Of a stretch of DNA of 64,000 nt, positions 30,382 through 40,272 are shown in pieces (within the stretch, counting starts at the first letter, position 1; each line of letters begins with the position of its first letter). This stretch comes from Oceanicella actignis (GTDB lineage: Bacteria; Pseudomonadota; Alphaproteobacteria; Rhodobacterales; Rhodobacteraceae). The notes beneath the pieces were generated by a model. The model had not been told where the DNA came from. It saw only the letters and a program-made list of their open reading frames with translations, and ran no database searches. A program made the position numbers and the translations under genes. Where the stretch lies: contig NZ_VNHJ01000001.1 of NCBI RefSeq assembly GCF_008124525.1, forward strand, positions 310,001-374,000, read 5' to 3'.

Positions 30382-30944
30382 GCAGCGCCCCGTCCGAGCG
30401 TGGCCGTCATATAGCCGCGCCCCGCGCCCATGTCCAGCGCCCGCGCGTGGAGCGCGCAATCCCGACGCCCGCGCGCGGAGCGCGTAGTCCCGACGCCCGC
30501 GTGCAGAGCGCGGGGGCGAGACGACCCCACAGGTTCGCGCGCTTGCATCCCGTCTCGCGGGCGCAGGGGCGGCCGCCGGCGCGCAGGCTGGCCGACGGCG
30601 TGGCCGCGCACGACGCCTGCGCGGGCGGCGCCTGGCTTGCGGCGCCGCGCCGCCAAGCTCGCCCGGGGCACGCCATGAAGAGCGAACATCCAGACCTCGC
30701 GCCGCCGGGCCCGCACGGGTCCGGCGCGAGGCGCGGCGCCGCGACCCGCAGGCGGCTTGCGCCGGTGCGGCCGGGGCGGGGGCCGGCGGCCGCGATCGGA
30801 CTTGCGCCCTCGCCGGGGCGCGGGCGGCCGCCGATCCGCCGGGCGCGGCCCGCCTCGGCTTTCGCCGCCTTGGCCGCATGGACAGACGGCGCGCGCTGTG
30901 GCAAAGCGTTCGCGTCCGTGTTCAACGCACAGCGGGAGTCCCCG
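30382..30944. other. 563-base gap with no supported gene
   Basis: Frames are open on both strands here because of the extreme GC content, but they give only Arg/Ala/Pro-rich translations without ribosome binding sites. Apart from the tandem repeat at 30438-30521 I see nothing functional. Confidence 0.5.
30438..30521. repeat. 28-bp tandem repeat, about three units
   Basis: Units starting CGCCCGCGCG at 30438, 30466 and 30494 repeat with period 28. The first two differ at only three or four positions (for example GCGTGGAGCGCGCAATCCCGA versus GCGCGGAGCGCGTAGTCCCGA, shown from within the units), and the third decays. They lie just upstream of the tRNA-Cys gene in non-coding DNA. Confidence 0.55.
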
Positions 30945-31598
30945 ATGACCGACTTCGAAGCCGCCCGCGTCGCCATGGTCGACAGCCAGGTCAGGCCGTC
31001 GGACGTGACGAGCCTGCCCATCATCGAAGCGATGCTCCACGTCCCGCGCGAGCGCTTCGTGCCCGCCGCCCTGCGCCCCGTCGCCTATGCGGGCGAGCAT
31101 GTGCCCCTGTCCGAGGGGCGGGTGCTGCTCGATCCGCGCGTCTTCGCCAAGATGCTGGACGCGGCCGAGATCGGCCCCGACGACCTCGTGCTCGACGTCG
31201 CCTGCGGCTTCGGCTACTCGACCGCCGTCATCTCGCGGCTGTGCGCGGCGACGGTCGGGCTCGAAAGCGACGCGGCCATGGCCGCCCGCGCGGCCGAGCT
31301 GCTGGCCGAGCTGGAATGCGACAACGCGCAGGTCAAGGAGGGCCCGCTGGACCAGGGCGTGGCCGAGCACGCGCCCTACGACGTCATCTTCGTCAATGGC
31401 GGGGTCGAGGTGATCCCCGATGCGCTGGCCGCGCAGCTGCGCGAGGGCGGGCGCCTGGTCGCCATCGAGATGCGCGGCGTGATGGGCAGCTGCGCGGTGT
31501 GGACGCGCGCGGCCGGCACGCTCAGCCGGCGGCGCATGTTCGACGCCGCCGCGCCCGTGCTGGAAGGCTTCCGCAAGGCGCCCGAGTTCGTGTTCTGA
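30945..31598 (+). CDS. pcm: protein-L-isoaspartate O-methyltransferase family protein
   Basis: A 217-residue SAM-dependent methyltransferase. MTDFEAARVAMVDSQVRPSD and PREAFVP-like HVPRERFVPAAL are typical of the PCMT family. The SAM motif is LVLDVACGFGYSTAVISRLC near residue 80, and YDVIFVNGGVEVIP near 145 is motif II. It repairs isoaspartyl residues in aged proteins. AGCGGGAG precedes ATG 30945; the frame is open upstream but reads as non-coding. In alphaproteobacteria this gene regularly stands directly before tolC, as here. Confidence 0.85.
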   Translation: MTDFEAARVAMVDSQVRPSDVTSLPIIEAMLHVPRERFVPAALRPVAYAGEHVPLSEGRVLLDPRVFAKMLDAAEIGPDDLVLDVACGFGYSTAVISRLCAATVGLESDAAMAARAAELLAELECDNAQVKEGPLDQGVAEHAPYDVIFVNGGVEVIPDALAAQLREGGRLVAIEMRGVMGSCAVWTRAAGTLSRRRMFDAAAPVLEGFRKAPEFVF

Positions 31599-31746
31599 AC
31601 ATCGCGCGGCCCCGCGCGCGGGGCCGGCGGCGCGGCTTTTGACCTTGGACAGCCGCGCGCCATCCCGCTATCGTGACTGCCAAATCCGCCCGCAAGGGGC
31701 GCGCCGCCCGGCGCGCCGCCAGGGCCGACAGCCACGAGGCGAGAGC

Positions 31747-33177
31747 ATGAGCAAAAGCTTGGGCAAGAGCGCGCTGCGCATCTGCGCGGCGCTTGCGGCC
31801 GTCCTGACCGCGCCCCATCCAGCCGCGGCCGAGACCCTGGCCGACGCGCTGGCCAAGGCCTACGCCTTCCACCCGCGCCTGGCCTCGAGCAGGGCGGCCT
31901 TGCGCGCCGCGGACGAAGGCGTGACCCAGGAGCGTTCGCGCGCGCTGGGCACGGTCAACGGAACCTATTCCTACACCGTCTCGAACAGCTCGGGCTTCCG
32001 CCGCATCGTCGGCTCGCGCCGCGATTCGTCCGATCGCGACACCTTCGACACCCTGTCGCTGGGGATCAGCGGCGCCATTCCCATCTACTCGGGCGGGCAG
32101 ATCGAGAACGCCATCGCCGGCGCGCAGGAGAATGTCGGCGCGCAGCGCGCCTCGCTGCTGGCGGTCGAGCAGGAGGTGCTGCTGGCCGCCGTCACCGCCT
32201 ATGAGGACGTGCGCCGCGACCTGCAGCGCGTCGCGCTGGCGCGCAACAATGTGCGCGTGATCTCCGAGCAGCTGCGCGCCGCGCGCGACCGCTTCGAGGT
32301 GGGCGAGGTGACCCGCACCGACGTCAGCCAGGCCGAGGCGCGCCTGGCCTTCTCGCGCTCGAACCTGGCGGCGGCGACCGGCACGCTGGCGCGCTCGCGG
32401 CAGGCCTACGTGGCCGCGATCGGCGAAGAGCCGGTCGACCTGGCCCCGCCGCCGCCCCTGCCCGACCTGCCCGATTCGCTCGAGGCGGCGCTGGCCCTGA
32501 CCGAGGCCGCGCATCCGCGCATGGTCGCCGCCCGCCGCGCCGTGCGTCAGGCCCAGTTCGCCGTCAAGCAGGCGCTGGGCGCCGCGCTGCCCACGCTCAA
32601 CGTGACCGGCGGGGTCAGCTACGAGAACGACCTGACCACCGGAGCCAGCACGACCGGCGAGACCCTGTCCGCGCAGGTGGGGCTGTCGGGGCAGGTGCCG
32701 CTGTGGACGGGCGGGCGCAACGCCTCGCTGGTGCGCGCGGCGCAGGCCCGGCTGGCGCAGGCCCAGGCGGAGCTGCACGACGTCGCGCGCCAGCTGCGCC
32801 AGCAGACCTCGGTGGCGTGGGCGAATCTCGACGTGGCGCGCGCCTCGATCCGCGCCGCGCGCGAGCAGATCGAGGCCGCGCGCATCGCCTTCGAGGGCGT
32901 GCGCGAAGAGGCGACGCTGGGCGCGCGCACCACGCTCGACGTGCTCAACGCCGAGCAGGAGCTCAACTCGGCCCGCGTCTCGCTGGTCGAGAGCCTGCGC
33001 GACGAATATGTGGCGGCCTATCAGCTGCTGGCCGCGGTCGGGCGGCTGACGGTCGCGCATCTGGGCCTTGACGTCAGCCCCTACGACCCCGACGCCTATG
33101 TCGAGCAGGTGCGCGCCGCGCCCTACGATTACCCGCGCGACGACAGCGTGGCCTGGTCCAGCCCCTGGCGCCCCTGA
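31747..33177 (+). CDS. tolC: TolC family outer membrane efflux protein
   Basis: A 476-residue protein with signal peptide (ALRICAALAAVLTAPHPAAA, cut before ETLADALAKAY). Two repeats of the OEP domain follow, each with long coiled-coil helices (QEVLLAAVTAYEDVRRDLQR, VAWANLDVARASIRAAREQI) and beta strands (GISGAIPIYSGGQIENAIA, LSGQVPLWTGGRNASLVRA). TDVSQAEARLAFSRSNL and TTLDVLNAEQELNSARVSL are the family's conserved turns. It forms the trimeric outer-membrane duct for type I secretion and RND efflux. GAGGCGAG lies before the ATG. Confidence 0.95.
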   Translation: MSKSLGKSALRICAALAAVLTAPHPAAAETLADALAKAYAFHPRLASSRAALRAADEGVTQERSRALGTVNGTYSYTVSNSSGFRRIVGSRRDSSDRDTFDTLSLGISGAIPIYSGGQIENAIAGAQENVGAQRASLLAVEQEVLLAAVTAYEDVRRDLQRVALARNNVRVISEQLRAARDRFEVGEVTRTDVSQAEARLAFSRSNLAAATGTLARSRQAYVAAIGEEPVDLAPPPPLPDLPDSLEAALALTEAAHPRMVAARRAVRQAQFAVKQALGAALPTLNVTGGVSYENDLTTGASTTGETLSAQVGLSGQVPLWTGGRNASLVRAAQARLAQAQAELHDVARQLRQQTSVAWANLDVARASIRAAREQIEAARIAFEGVREEATLGARTTLDVLNAEQELNSARVSLVESLRDEYVAAYQLLAAVGRLTVAHLGLDVSPYDPDAYVEQVRAAPYDYPRDDSVAWSSPWRP

Positions 33178-33241
33178 CGCGGGGCGCCCGGGCCGGGGTC
33201 GGGCCGCGCCGAGGCGCGCGCCGCAACAGACGAGGAACGTC

Positions 33242-33928
33242 ATGCAGGACGACGACAAGAAGGGGCCGGGCGCGGACCCGCTCGACGCCATCCGCCGCAT
33301 CGTGAGCGAAGAGCTGGGCCGTCCGCCGCTGCCGCCGGCGCAGGCGATCCGCCGCGCGGCCGATCCGGCGCCGGCCCCCGCGCGATCCGCCCCGCCGGCC
33401 CCGCCGGCCCCGCCGTCATCCCGGCCGCCATCCCCGCGCGACGAGGATGACGACGATGTGCTGGTTCTGACGCCGCAGATGCGCCGCGACCGGCCCGAGG
33501 CGGACGAGGGTCCGGCTGCCGAGGGTCCGGCGGACGAGGCGCCCGCGCCGGGCGACTCGCCGCTGCGTCTGCGCGCCTCGACGACCATCGCCGCGGAGGG
33601 CGCCGCGCCCTTGCGCGCCACGGCCGACGCCGCGCCCGCGGCGCGTGGCGGCGGCGACGAGGGCGCGGCGCGGCTGCGCGCGACCATGGCGGCGCGCGAT
33701 TCGGACGCCTCGGACGAGGATGACGCCGACGCGGCGTCCGAAGCGCCGCTGACCCTGTTCGCCGAGCGCGACGATGACGAGCGCGTCGCGCAGATGAGCG
33801 TCGCCGAGCTGCGCGAGCTGGTGCGCGACGTGCTGCGCGAGGAGCTGGGCGGCGCGATGGGCGAGCGCATCTCGGCCAACATCCGCAAGCTGGTGCAGAT
33901 CGAGGTGCGCCGGGCGACCGGCCGCTGA
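33242..33928 (+). CDS. PopZ-like / DUF2497-type protein behind tolC
   Basis: A 228-residue protein with three parts: a short N-terminal helix (DPLDAIRRIVSEELGR), a long disordered Pro/Ala/Asp/Glu-rich middle of about 150 residues, and a C-terminal helical unit (SVAELRELVRDVLREELGGA, then ERISANIRKLVQIEVRRA). This architecture is that of alphaproteobacterial pole-organising proteins (PopZ, DUF2497), which self-assemble through the C-terminus and recruit partners with the N-terminal helix. The location between tolC and downstream genes is common. A pole-organising role is inferred from architecture only. Confidence 0.6.
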   Translation: MQDDDKKGPGADPLDAIRRIVSEELGRPPLPPAQAIRRAADPAPAPARSAPPAPPAPPSSRPPSPRDEDDDDVLVLTPQMRRDRPEADEGPAAEGPADEAPAPGDSPLRLRASTTIAAEGAAPLRATADAAPAARGGGDEGAARLRATMAARDSDASDEDDADAASEAPLTLFAERDDDERVAQMSVAELRELVRDVLREELGGAMGERISANIRKLVQIEVRRATGR

Positions 33929-34298
33929 CGCTGGGGACGGCGGGTGCGTGGGGCTGGGCTGGCGCGCCCGGCCGCGCCGCGCGGCGGACGCGCAAGGCGG
34001 CGCGGGGCCTTGAATTCCGGCGTCGCGACGATCGTCTACCCATGACGTCGCCGCCCATGAATGGCCCGGAGCCTGGCGCGGCCGGCGCATCGGCCGCGCG
34101 CGGCGCCAGGATCAGTGGCCAGGATCAGGGGGGGGGGGCGGGATCGGCGGGCGGCTCGACCCTGGCCGTTGCGGCAGGCGCCGCGGTCAAGACGCCTCGC
34201 CGCCGCCATTGCGGCGGCGCATTGCGCTTGCTTGCCCCCGGGGCCGCCGCGCGCGGCCCGTCGATCGGATCCGGTCGGCCGGACCGGGTCAGCCGCGC
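33929..34298. other. 370-base gap with an 11-G homopolymer
   Basis: Convergent gap between the PopZ-like and decarboxylase genes. A run of 11 G lies at 34128-34138. No frame with a ribosome binding site or family resemblance was found; a 112-codon plus-strand frame at 34042 overlaps the decarboxylase end and looks spurious. Confidence 0.45.
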
Positions 34299-35447
34299 TC
34301 AGACCGGCCGAGGCGCCGAGACGGTCGCGACGCGCGTCGGGCCATACCCGTTGAAGCGCGTCACCGTCGCCATGCCGTAGGCCCCCAGCCCCTCGAACAG
34401 CACGAAATCGCCTTCGGCCAGATCGTCGGGCAGGGCGGGCTCGCCCGGCAGGCGGTCGACGCTGTCGCAGGTCGGGCCGAAGACCACGCGCGGGCGCGGC
34501 GCGCCGCGGCGCGGGCGCCCGGACGGATCCAGAACCCGCATGCGCGTGGCCGAGCCCAGAAGCGGCGCTTCGGCCAGGGCGCCGTAGATGCCGTCGTTGA
34601 GGAACACCGCGCCATCCTCGCGCACCAGCTTGACGCGCGTCGCCACGCTCATGCAGTCGGCGGCCATGGCGCGGCCCGGCTCGCAGGCCAGCGGCGGAAC
34701 CTGATCGCCGAAGGCGCGGCGCGCGGCCTCGGCGATGGCGGCGAAGTAGTCCTCGAGCGCGAAGGCCTCGTCGCCCGTGCGCCGGGCGGGGAAGCCTCCG
34801 CCCACGTTCAGCTGCGCCAGCCGCACGCCGGCCATGCGCGCGATGCGCGCGGCGGCCTCGATGTAGATGCGCCAGGCGTCGGGGTTCAGGCACTGCGTGC
34901 CCGGATGGAAGGTCAGCGCGGGCGCGAAGCCCGCCGCCGCCGCCTCGGCCAGAAGGCGCGCCGCGGCCTCGGGCTCGGCGCCGAACTTGGCGCCGAAATC
35001 ATAGGCCGCGCCCTTGGCGGGCATGCGGAAGCGAACCGAGATCTGCACCCCCTCGGGCGGCAGGACTTCGCGCATCTTGGCCAGCTCGGCGGCGCTGTCG
35101 CAGGCGAAGACGCGCACGCCGCGGCGATGGGCGAAGGCCAGCTCGGCGCGCGATTTGACCGGGTTGTGATAGTGCAGCCGCGCATCGGGCGCGAGGGACA
35201 GCACGGTCTCGATCTCGTCGGGCGAGGCGACGTCGAAGGCGCGCACGCCCGCCTCGAGCAGCGTCGCCAGCACCTGCGGGTGCGCGTTGGCCTTGACGGC
35301 GTAGGTGGTCAGGCCGGGGAAGCCGTCCAGAAAGCGCCGCGCCTGCGCCTTGAGGGCGGCGGGCGCGAAGATGAAGACCGGCTCCTCGGGCGCCTCGGCG
35401 GCGAGGAAGGTCACGGCGTCGGGCCAGATGATCGGTGCGTGAAGCAT
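34299..35447 (-). CDS. ornithine/lysine decarboxylase, fold-type III PLP enzyme
   Basis: A 382-residue enzyme. TTYAVKANAHPQVLATLLEA near residue 45 has the PLP-binding Lys, FDVASPDEIETVLSLAP follows, and HYHNPVKSRAELAFA is typical. NVGGGFPARRT is the phosphate-binding glycine loop. VVFGPTCDSVDRLPGEPALP carries the catalytic Cys and Asp of eukaryotic-type ornithine decarboxylases, and FEGLGAYGMATVTRFNGYG ends the C-terminal barrel. It makes putrescine (or cadaverine) for polyamine synthesis. ATG 35447 is chosen because the frame further upstream enters the divergent promoter. The divergent Lrp-type gene is the likely regulator. Confidence 0.88.
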   Translation of the reverse strand: MLHAPIIWPDAVTFLAAEAPEEPVFIFAPAALKAQARRFLDGFPGLTTYAVKANAHPQVLATLLEAGVRAFDVASPDEIETVLSLAPDARLHYHNPVKSRAELAFAHRRGVRVFACDSAAELAKMREVLPPEGVQISVRFRMPAKGAAYDFGAKFGAEPEAAARLLAEAAAAGFAPALTFHPGTQCLNPDAWRIYIEAAARIARMAGVRLAQLNVGGGFPARRTGDEAFALEDYFAAIAEAARRAFGDQVPPLACEPGRAMAADCMSVATRVKLVREDGAVFLNDGIYGALAEAPLLGSATRMRVLDPSGRPRRGAPRPRVVFGPTCDSVDRLPGEPALPDDLAEGDFVLFEGLGAYGMATVTRFNGYGPTRVATVSAPRPV

Positions 35448-35595
35448 CGCGGCGTCTCCTCGCGTCGGCTGCGGCGGGCCTTGGGCGGGCCTTGTTTCAA
35501 GTGGACGCGCATTTGCAGCCGAAATCGACCGATGAAAAGACGCAGATCGACCGAAAGCATTGGCGATTCCCCGGAAACGCGATAAAATCGCCGAC

Positions 35596-36033
35596 ATGGA
35601 GACTCTGGACGACATCGACCGCAAGCTTCTCGCCCTGCTGCGGCGCAACGCGCGCACCCCGGCCTCGGATCTGGCCCGCCGCGCGGGCGTCGCGCGCAGC
35701 ACCGCCCAGGCCCGCATCGAGCGCATGGAGCGCATGGGCGTCATCCGCGGCTACACCGTGCGCACCGACCCGCACGCGGCCGAGATGATCCGCGCCTATG
35801 TGCTGATCCAGGTCGAGCCGCGCCGCGCCGCGGCCGTCGCCGCAGCGCTCGAGCGCATGCCCGAGATCGAAAGCCTGCACACCACCTCGGGGCGCTTCGA
35901 CATGGCCGCGCAGGTGGCCGGGCGCACCACCGCGCTGCTCGACCGCGCGCTCGACCGCATCGGCCTGGTCGAGGGCGTGCGCGGCATGGAGACGCTGGTC
36001 CAGCTCTCGACCAAGGTGGACCGGCGCGCCTGA
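35596..36033 (+). CDS. Lrp/AsnC family transcription regulator
   Basis: A 145-residue regulator. [20 protein letters not shown] begins the winged HTH, with [20 protein letters not shown] as recognition helix. The RAM/AsnC ligand-binding domain follows ([40 protein letters not shown]). ATG 35596 is used because the 12 codons before it read into the promoter. It is divergent from the decarboxylase gene with a 148-base gap containing relatively AT-rich DNA, so it probably controls that gene and itself. Confidence 0.88.
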   Translation: METLDDIDRKLLALLRRNARTPASDLARRAGVARSTAQARIERMERMGVIRGYTVRTDPHAAEMIRAYVLIQVEPRRAAAVAAALERMPEIESLHTTSGRFDMAAQVAGRTTALLDRALDRIGLVEGVRGMETLVQLSTKVDRRA

Positions 36034-36107
36034 GCGGCTTCCATCGGGCGGCCGCGCGGGGTAAACAGCCCGCCAGCCCCATGCATCCGAGCCGGAAAGC
36101 CGAACCC

Positions 36108-38918
36108 ATGACCATGGACAAGACCTTCGACGCCAAGACGGCCGAGCCCGAGATCTACGCGCGCTGGGAAGAGGCGGGCGCCTTCCGCGCCGGCGCCAAC
36201 GCCTCGCGTCCCGAGACCTTCTCGATCGTGATCCCGCCGCCCAACGTCACGGGCTCGCTGCATATGGGGCACGCGCTCAACAACACGCTTCAGGACATCC
36301 TGGCGCGGTGGAAGCGGATGCAGGGCTTCGACGTGCTCTGGCAGCCGGGCCAGGACCATGCGGGCATCGCCACGCAGATGGTGGTCGAGCGCAAGCTGGC
36401 CGCCGAGGGCCAGCCCTCGCGGCGCGAGCTGGGGCGCGAGAAGTTCCTGGAAAAGGTGTGGGAGTGGAAGCGCGAGTCGGGCGACACCATCATCCGCCAG
36501 CTCAAGCGCCTGGGCGCCTCGTGCGACTGGTCGCGCAACCGCTTCACCATGGACGAGGGTTTCCACGACGCGGTGCTGCGCGTGTTCGTCGGCCTTTACA
36601 AGGCGGGGCTGATCTATCGCGACAAGCGGCTGGTGAACTGGGATCCGCATTTCGAGACGGCGATCTCGGATCTCGAGGTCGAGCAGGTCGAGACGCGCGG
36701 CGCGCTCTGGCGGCTGCGCTACAAGCTGGCCGACGGGCTGACCTACCGCCATCCCATGGTGCGCGAGGGCGAGGGCCCCGACGCGCCGCTGCGCGGCTGG
36801 ACCCCGGCCGACGGCGCGCCCGATGCGTGGGAGGAGCGCGACTACGTCGTCGTCGCCACCACGCGCCCCGAAACCATGCTGGGCGACGTCGCGGTGGCCG
36901 TCTCGGCCGATGATCCGCGCTATCGCGACCTGATCGGCAAGGAGCTTGTGCTGCCGCTGGCCAACCGGCGCATTCCCATCCTTGCCGACCAGCACGCCGA
37001 CCCGACCAAGGGCACCGGCGCGGTCAAGATCACGCCCGCGCACGACTTCAACGATTTCGAGGTCGGCCGCCGCCACGGCCTGCCCATGATCAACGTCATG
37101 GACACGCGCGCGCGGCTGGCGCTGGAGGGCAACGAGGATTTCCTGCGCGCCGCCGCGCCGACCCCCGAGGCCATGGCCCTGCACGGGCTCGACCGCTACG
37201 AGGCGCGCAAGCGCATTCTCGAGCTGGCCGAGGCGCAGGGCTGGCTCGACGGCCGCGACGAGGAGGTGCACGTCGTGCCCCATGGCGACCGCTCGAAGGT
37301 GGCGGTCGAGCCCTTCCTGACCGACCAGTGGTTCGTCGACGCCAAGGCGCTGGCCGCCGAGGCGCTGGCCGCGGTGCGCGACGGGCGCACCGTGTTCCAC
37401 CCCCGCAGCTGGGAGAAGACCTACTTCCAGTGGCTCGAGAACATCGAGCCCTGGTGCGTTTCGCGCCAGCTGTGGTGGGGGCATCGCATCCCCGTATGGT
37501 ATGGCCCCGACGGCACGCCCTTCTGCGAGGCGTCCGAGGACGAGGCGCGGGCCGCCGCCGAGGCCCATTACGGCCGCCCTGTCGCGCTCGAGCGCGACCC
37601 CGACGTGCTCGACACCTGGTTCTCGTCGGGTCTGTGGCCCATGGGCACGCTGGGCTGGCCCGAGGACACGCCCGAGCTGCGCCGCTACTACCCGACCTCG
37701 GTGCTGGTGACGGGCTTCGACATCATCTTCTTCTGGGTCGCCCGCATGATGATGATGGGCCTGCACTTCATGAAGGACGCGCAGGGCCGCCCGCAGGTTC
37801 CCTTCCGCGACGTCTACGTCCACGCGCTGGTGCGCGACGAGAAGGGCAAGAAGATGTCGAAGTCGGTCGGCAACGTGATCGACCCGCTCGACCTGATCGA
37901 CGAATACGGCGCCGACGCGGTGCGCTTCACCCTGGCGTCGATGGCGGCGATGGGGCGCGACATCAAGCTGGCGGTGGGGCGCGTGGCCGGCTACCGCAAC
38001 TTCGCGACCAAGCTGTGGAACGCGGCGCGCTTTGCGCAGATGCATGGCTGCAAGCCCGATCCCGCCTTCGACCCGGCCGCGGCGCGGCTGCCGCTCAACC
38101 GCTGGATCGCGGGCGAGACGGCGCGCCTGCGCCGCGACGTGGATGCGGCGCTGTCGGACTACCGCTTCAACGACGCGGCGGGCGCGCTCTACGCCCATGT
38201 CTGGGGCGTGGTCTGCGACTGGTATGTCGAGATGGCCAAGCCCATCCTGACCGGCCCCGACGGCGCCGACAAGGACGAGACCCGCGCCGCCATGGCCTGG
38301 GCGATCGACCAGTGCCTGATCATGCTGCACCCCTTCATGCCCTTCGTGACCGAGGCGCTGTGGGGGCAGATCGCGCCGCGCGACAAGATGCTGATCCACG
38401 CCGACTGGCCCGCCTGGGGCGCCGAGCTCGAAGACCCCGCCGCCGATGCCGAGATCGGCTGGATCATCGCGCTGATCGAGGGGGTGCGCTCGGTGCGGGC
38501 CGAGATGAACGTGCCGCCTTCGGCGAAGATCCCGCTGACGCTGGTCTCGGGCGGCCCCGAGGCCGAGGCGCGCATCCGCAAGAGCCTGCCGCTGATCTCG
38601 CGCCTGGCGCGGATCGAGACGTTCTCGGTCGCCGATGCCGCGCCGCGCGGCGCGGTGACGCTGACGCTCGAGGGCGCCGAGGTGTGCCTGCCCCTGGCCG
38701 GCGTGATCGATGCGGGCAAGGAGAAGGCGCGGCTGGAAAAGGCGCTGGACAAGCTGCGCAAGGAGATCGCCGGCCTCGAGAAGAAGCTGTCCAACCAGAG
38801 CTTCCTCGCCAAGGCCCCCGAAGAGGTGGTCGCCGAGCAGCGCGAGCGTCTGGAGGCCGCGCGCGACGAGGCCGCGCGCCTTGAGGGCGCGGTGGCGCGC
38901 GCGGCGCAGATGGTCTGA
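36108..38918 (+). CDS. valS: valyl-tRNA synthetase
   Basis: A 936-residue class I synthetase. The HIGH motif is [20 protein letters not shown] near residue 45. The CP1 editing domain covers about 190-340 ([36 protein letters not shown]). The KMSKS motif is [20 protein letters not shown] near 580. The anticodon-binding helical region follows, and the C-terminus is the tRNA-binding coiled coil ([20 protein letters not shown]). Length is normal. GGAAAG stands nine bases before ATG 36108; 36081 and 36114 are alternatives. A 7-bp GC stem (38919-38936) directly follows the stop and may serve as a weak terminator. Confidence 0.96.
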   Translation: MTMDKTFDAKTAEPEIYARWEEAGAFRAGANASRPETFSIVIPPPNVTGSLHMGHALNNTLQDILARWKRMQGFDVLWQPGQDHAGIATQMVVERKLAAEGQPSRRELGREKFLEKVWEWKRESGDTIIRQLKRLGASCDWSRNRFTMDEGFHDAVLRVFVGLYKAGLIYRDKRLVNWDPHFETAISDLEVEQVETRGALWRLRYKLADGLTYRHPMVREGEGPDAPLRGWTPADGAPDAWEERDYVVVATTRPETMLGDVAVAVSADDPRYRDLIGKELVLPLANRRIPILADQHADPTKGTGAVKITPAHDFNDFEVGRRHGLPMINVMDTRARLALEGNEDFLRAAAPTPEAMALHGLDRYEARKRILELAEAQGWLDGRDEEVHVVPHGDRSKVAVEPFLTDQWFVDAKALAAEALAAVRDGRTVFHPRSWEKTYFQWLENIEPWCVSRQLWWGHRIPVWYGPDGTPFCEASEDEARAAAEAHYGRPVALERDPDVLDTWFSSGLWPMGTLGWPEDTPELRRYYPTSVLVTGFDIIFFWVARMMMMGLHFMKDAQGRPQVPFRDVYVHALVRDEKGKKMSKSVGNVIDPLDLIDEYGADAVRFTLASMAAMGRDIKLAVGRVAGYRNFATKLWNAARFAQMHGCKPDPAFDPAAARLPLNRWIAGETARLRRDVDAALSDYRFNDAAGALYAHVWGVVCDWYVEMAKPILTGPDGADKDETRAAMAWAIDQCLIMLHPFMPFVTEALWGQIAPRDKMLIHADWPAWGAELEDPAADAEIGWIIALIEGVRSVRAEMNVPPSAKIPLTLVSGGPEAEARIRKSLPLISRLARIETFSVADAAPRGAVTLTLEGAEVCLPLAGVIDAGKEKARLEKALDKLRKEIAGLEKKLSNQSFLAKAPEEVVAEQRERLEAARDEAARLEGAVARAAQMV

Positions 38919-39159
38919 CCGGCGCGCCCGCGCCGGCGTCTTCCCCCGCGGGCCCGCGGGTCGTCATGGGGGCGCGCAAGGGGCGCATCAGGCCCGGCCT
39001 CTCCCGCGCGCCCGCGGGTCCCCGCGGGTCATGGTCGGACCCTGCGCTTGCGCGGCAGGTTTCGATCTGCGCGTCTGCGCGGCGGCCGGCCGCTCTTGCG
39101 CCGCGGGGCGATCGGTCGGCGGCGTCTTGCCCGAGCTCGCGGCGCCGGGCGTGGGCGGA

Positions 39160-39612
39160 TCAGTCCGCCTCGGCCGGCGCGTCGCGCAGGCTGGCCAGCA
39201 GCTTGTCCAGCGCGCGGTCGAAGGCGGCGGCCTCTTCGGGGGCGAGGGCGGCGCGCATGCGGCGCTCGAATGCCAGCGCCTTGGGCGCGATCTCGTCCAT
39301 CAGCCGCCGCCCCGCCGGGGTCAGCGACAGCGCCACCAGGCGCCGGTCCTCGGGATCGGGGGCCTTGCGCACATAGCCCGCCGCCGCCAGCCGCGCCGCC
39401 GCGCGCGAGACCTTGGACTTGTCCATGTCCACGCGGCCGTGGATCTCGCGCACGGAAACCTGCTCGACCTGCGACAGGTGGCACAGCACCCGCCATTCGG
39501 GGATCGAGATGCCATGCTCGGCGCCGTATATCGCCGCCAGCTTGCGCGAGGCGGCGCTGGCCAGCACGGCAAGCCGGTAGGGCAGGAAGTCGTCCAGAAT
39601 GAATTCGGTCAC
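39160..39612 (-). CDS. MarR family transcription regulator
   Basis: A 150-residue winged-HTH repressor. FLPYRLAVLASAASRKLAAI forms the dimer helix, GISIPEWRVLCHLSQVEQVS leads to the DNA-binding domain, EIHGRVDMDKSKVSRAAARL is the recognition helix and PDPEDRRLVALSLTPAGRRL the wing. It is oriented away from the homogentisate operon 3 kb further on and would be its divergent neighbour but for the three-gene cassette in between. Together with the palindrome in the hmgA promoter this suggests an HmgR-like role, which is inference. Confidence 0.88.
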   Translation of the reverse strand: MTEFILDDFLPYRLAVLASAASRKLAAIYGAEHGISIPEWRVLCHLSQVEQVSVREIHGRVDMDKSKVSRAAARLAAAGYVRKAPDPEDRRLVALSLTPAGRRLMDEIAPKALAFERRMRAALAPEEAAAFDRALDKLLASLRDAPAEAD

Positions 39613-40272
39613 GGCGCGTCCGGGCTGATCGTTGCTTCTCCAATGAAGTCACGGATGGCGCGCCGGATCAAGGCGCGCGCCACGAGGCGCCGGCCATGTC
39701 GAACGGGCGCGAACGGCGCCGGCGCCGGCGCCCGCGCGATCCTGTCGGAGCGCGACGGCGGCGGGTGGGACGCCGGCTGGAGAGGCGCCGGCGGGCGGCG
39801 GCTCTCCTGCCCGGGGGCGCTCGGGAATCGCCAGCGAGATTCGCTTCCTCCCTTCTCCGTCAGAGCCGATGAAACTCCGCAACGGGCGAAGGGCGCGGAG
39901 TTTTCCGGGCGTCCGCGCGCCGATCCGCTCCGGCGGCGCCCGGCGGCCAATCTCGCGGACTTCGGCTTGCGCCGAGCCTCGAGGAACAGCCGGTCGTCCT
40001 GCGCTTTCGCTTCCCAAGGCGGCAGGCCTGCCCGCGGCGCCCCGTCCGAGTCGCTCATGCTTGCGGAGATCGCCGACGCTCCGCATCTGCGGGCCATCGA
40101 TGAATCGGATGATCGCCGTGCGGTGAATCACGCTCTTCTCGCCTCCGCGCAGGTCCGCGCCGGATACGATCCGCGCCCTCCCGCATCGGGGCCACCCGGG
40201 CGACGCCGGCCAGGCCGAGTTGCAAGGTGGCGGCGTTTGCCGGGACGCGATCGGCGCCAGCCAGAACGGGCC
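39613..40272. other. 660-base gap without a supported gene
   Basis: Several overlapping minus-strand frames of up to 160 codons exist (for example one starting MIHRTAIIRFIDGPQMRSVG at 40131), but none has a good ribosome binding site or recognisable family. The stretch next to the cassette may hold decayed sequence from its insertion. Confidence 0.4.

Noticed and set aside
30168-30944. Upstream extension of the pcm reading frame through the tRNA gene
   Set aside because: The frame is open only because of base composition. It crosses the tRNA-Cys gene and the tandem repeat, while the family start and a GGGAG site are at 30945.
34042-34380. 112-codon plus-strand frame spanning the G tract, considered as a phase-variable gene
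   Set aside because: It runs antisense into the conserved C-terminus of the decarboxylase and has no ribosome binding site or domain.
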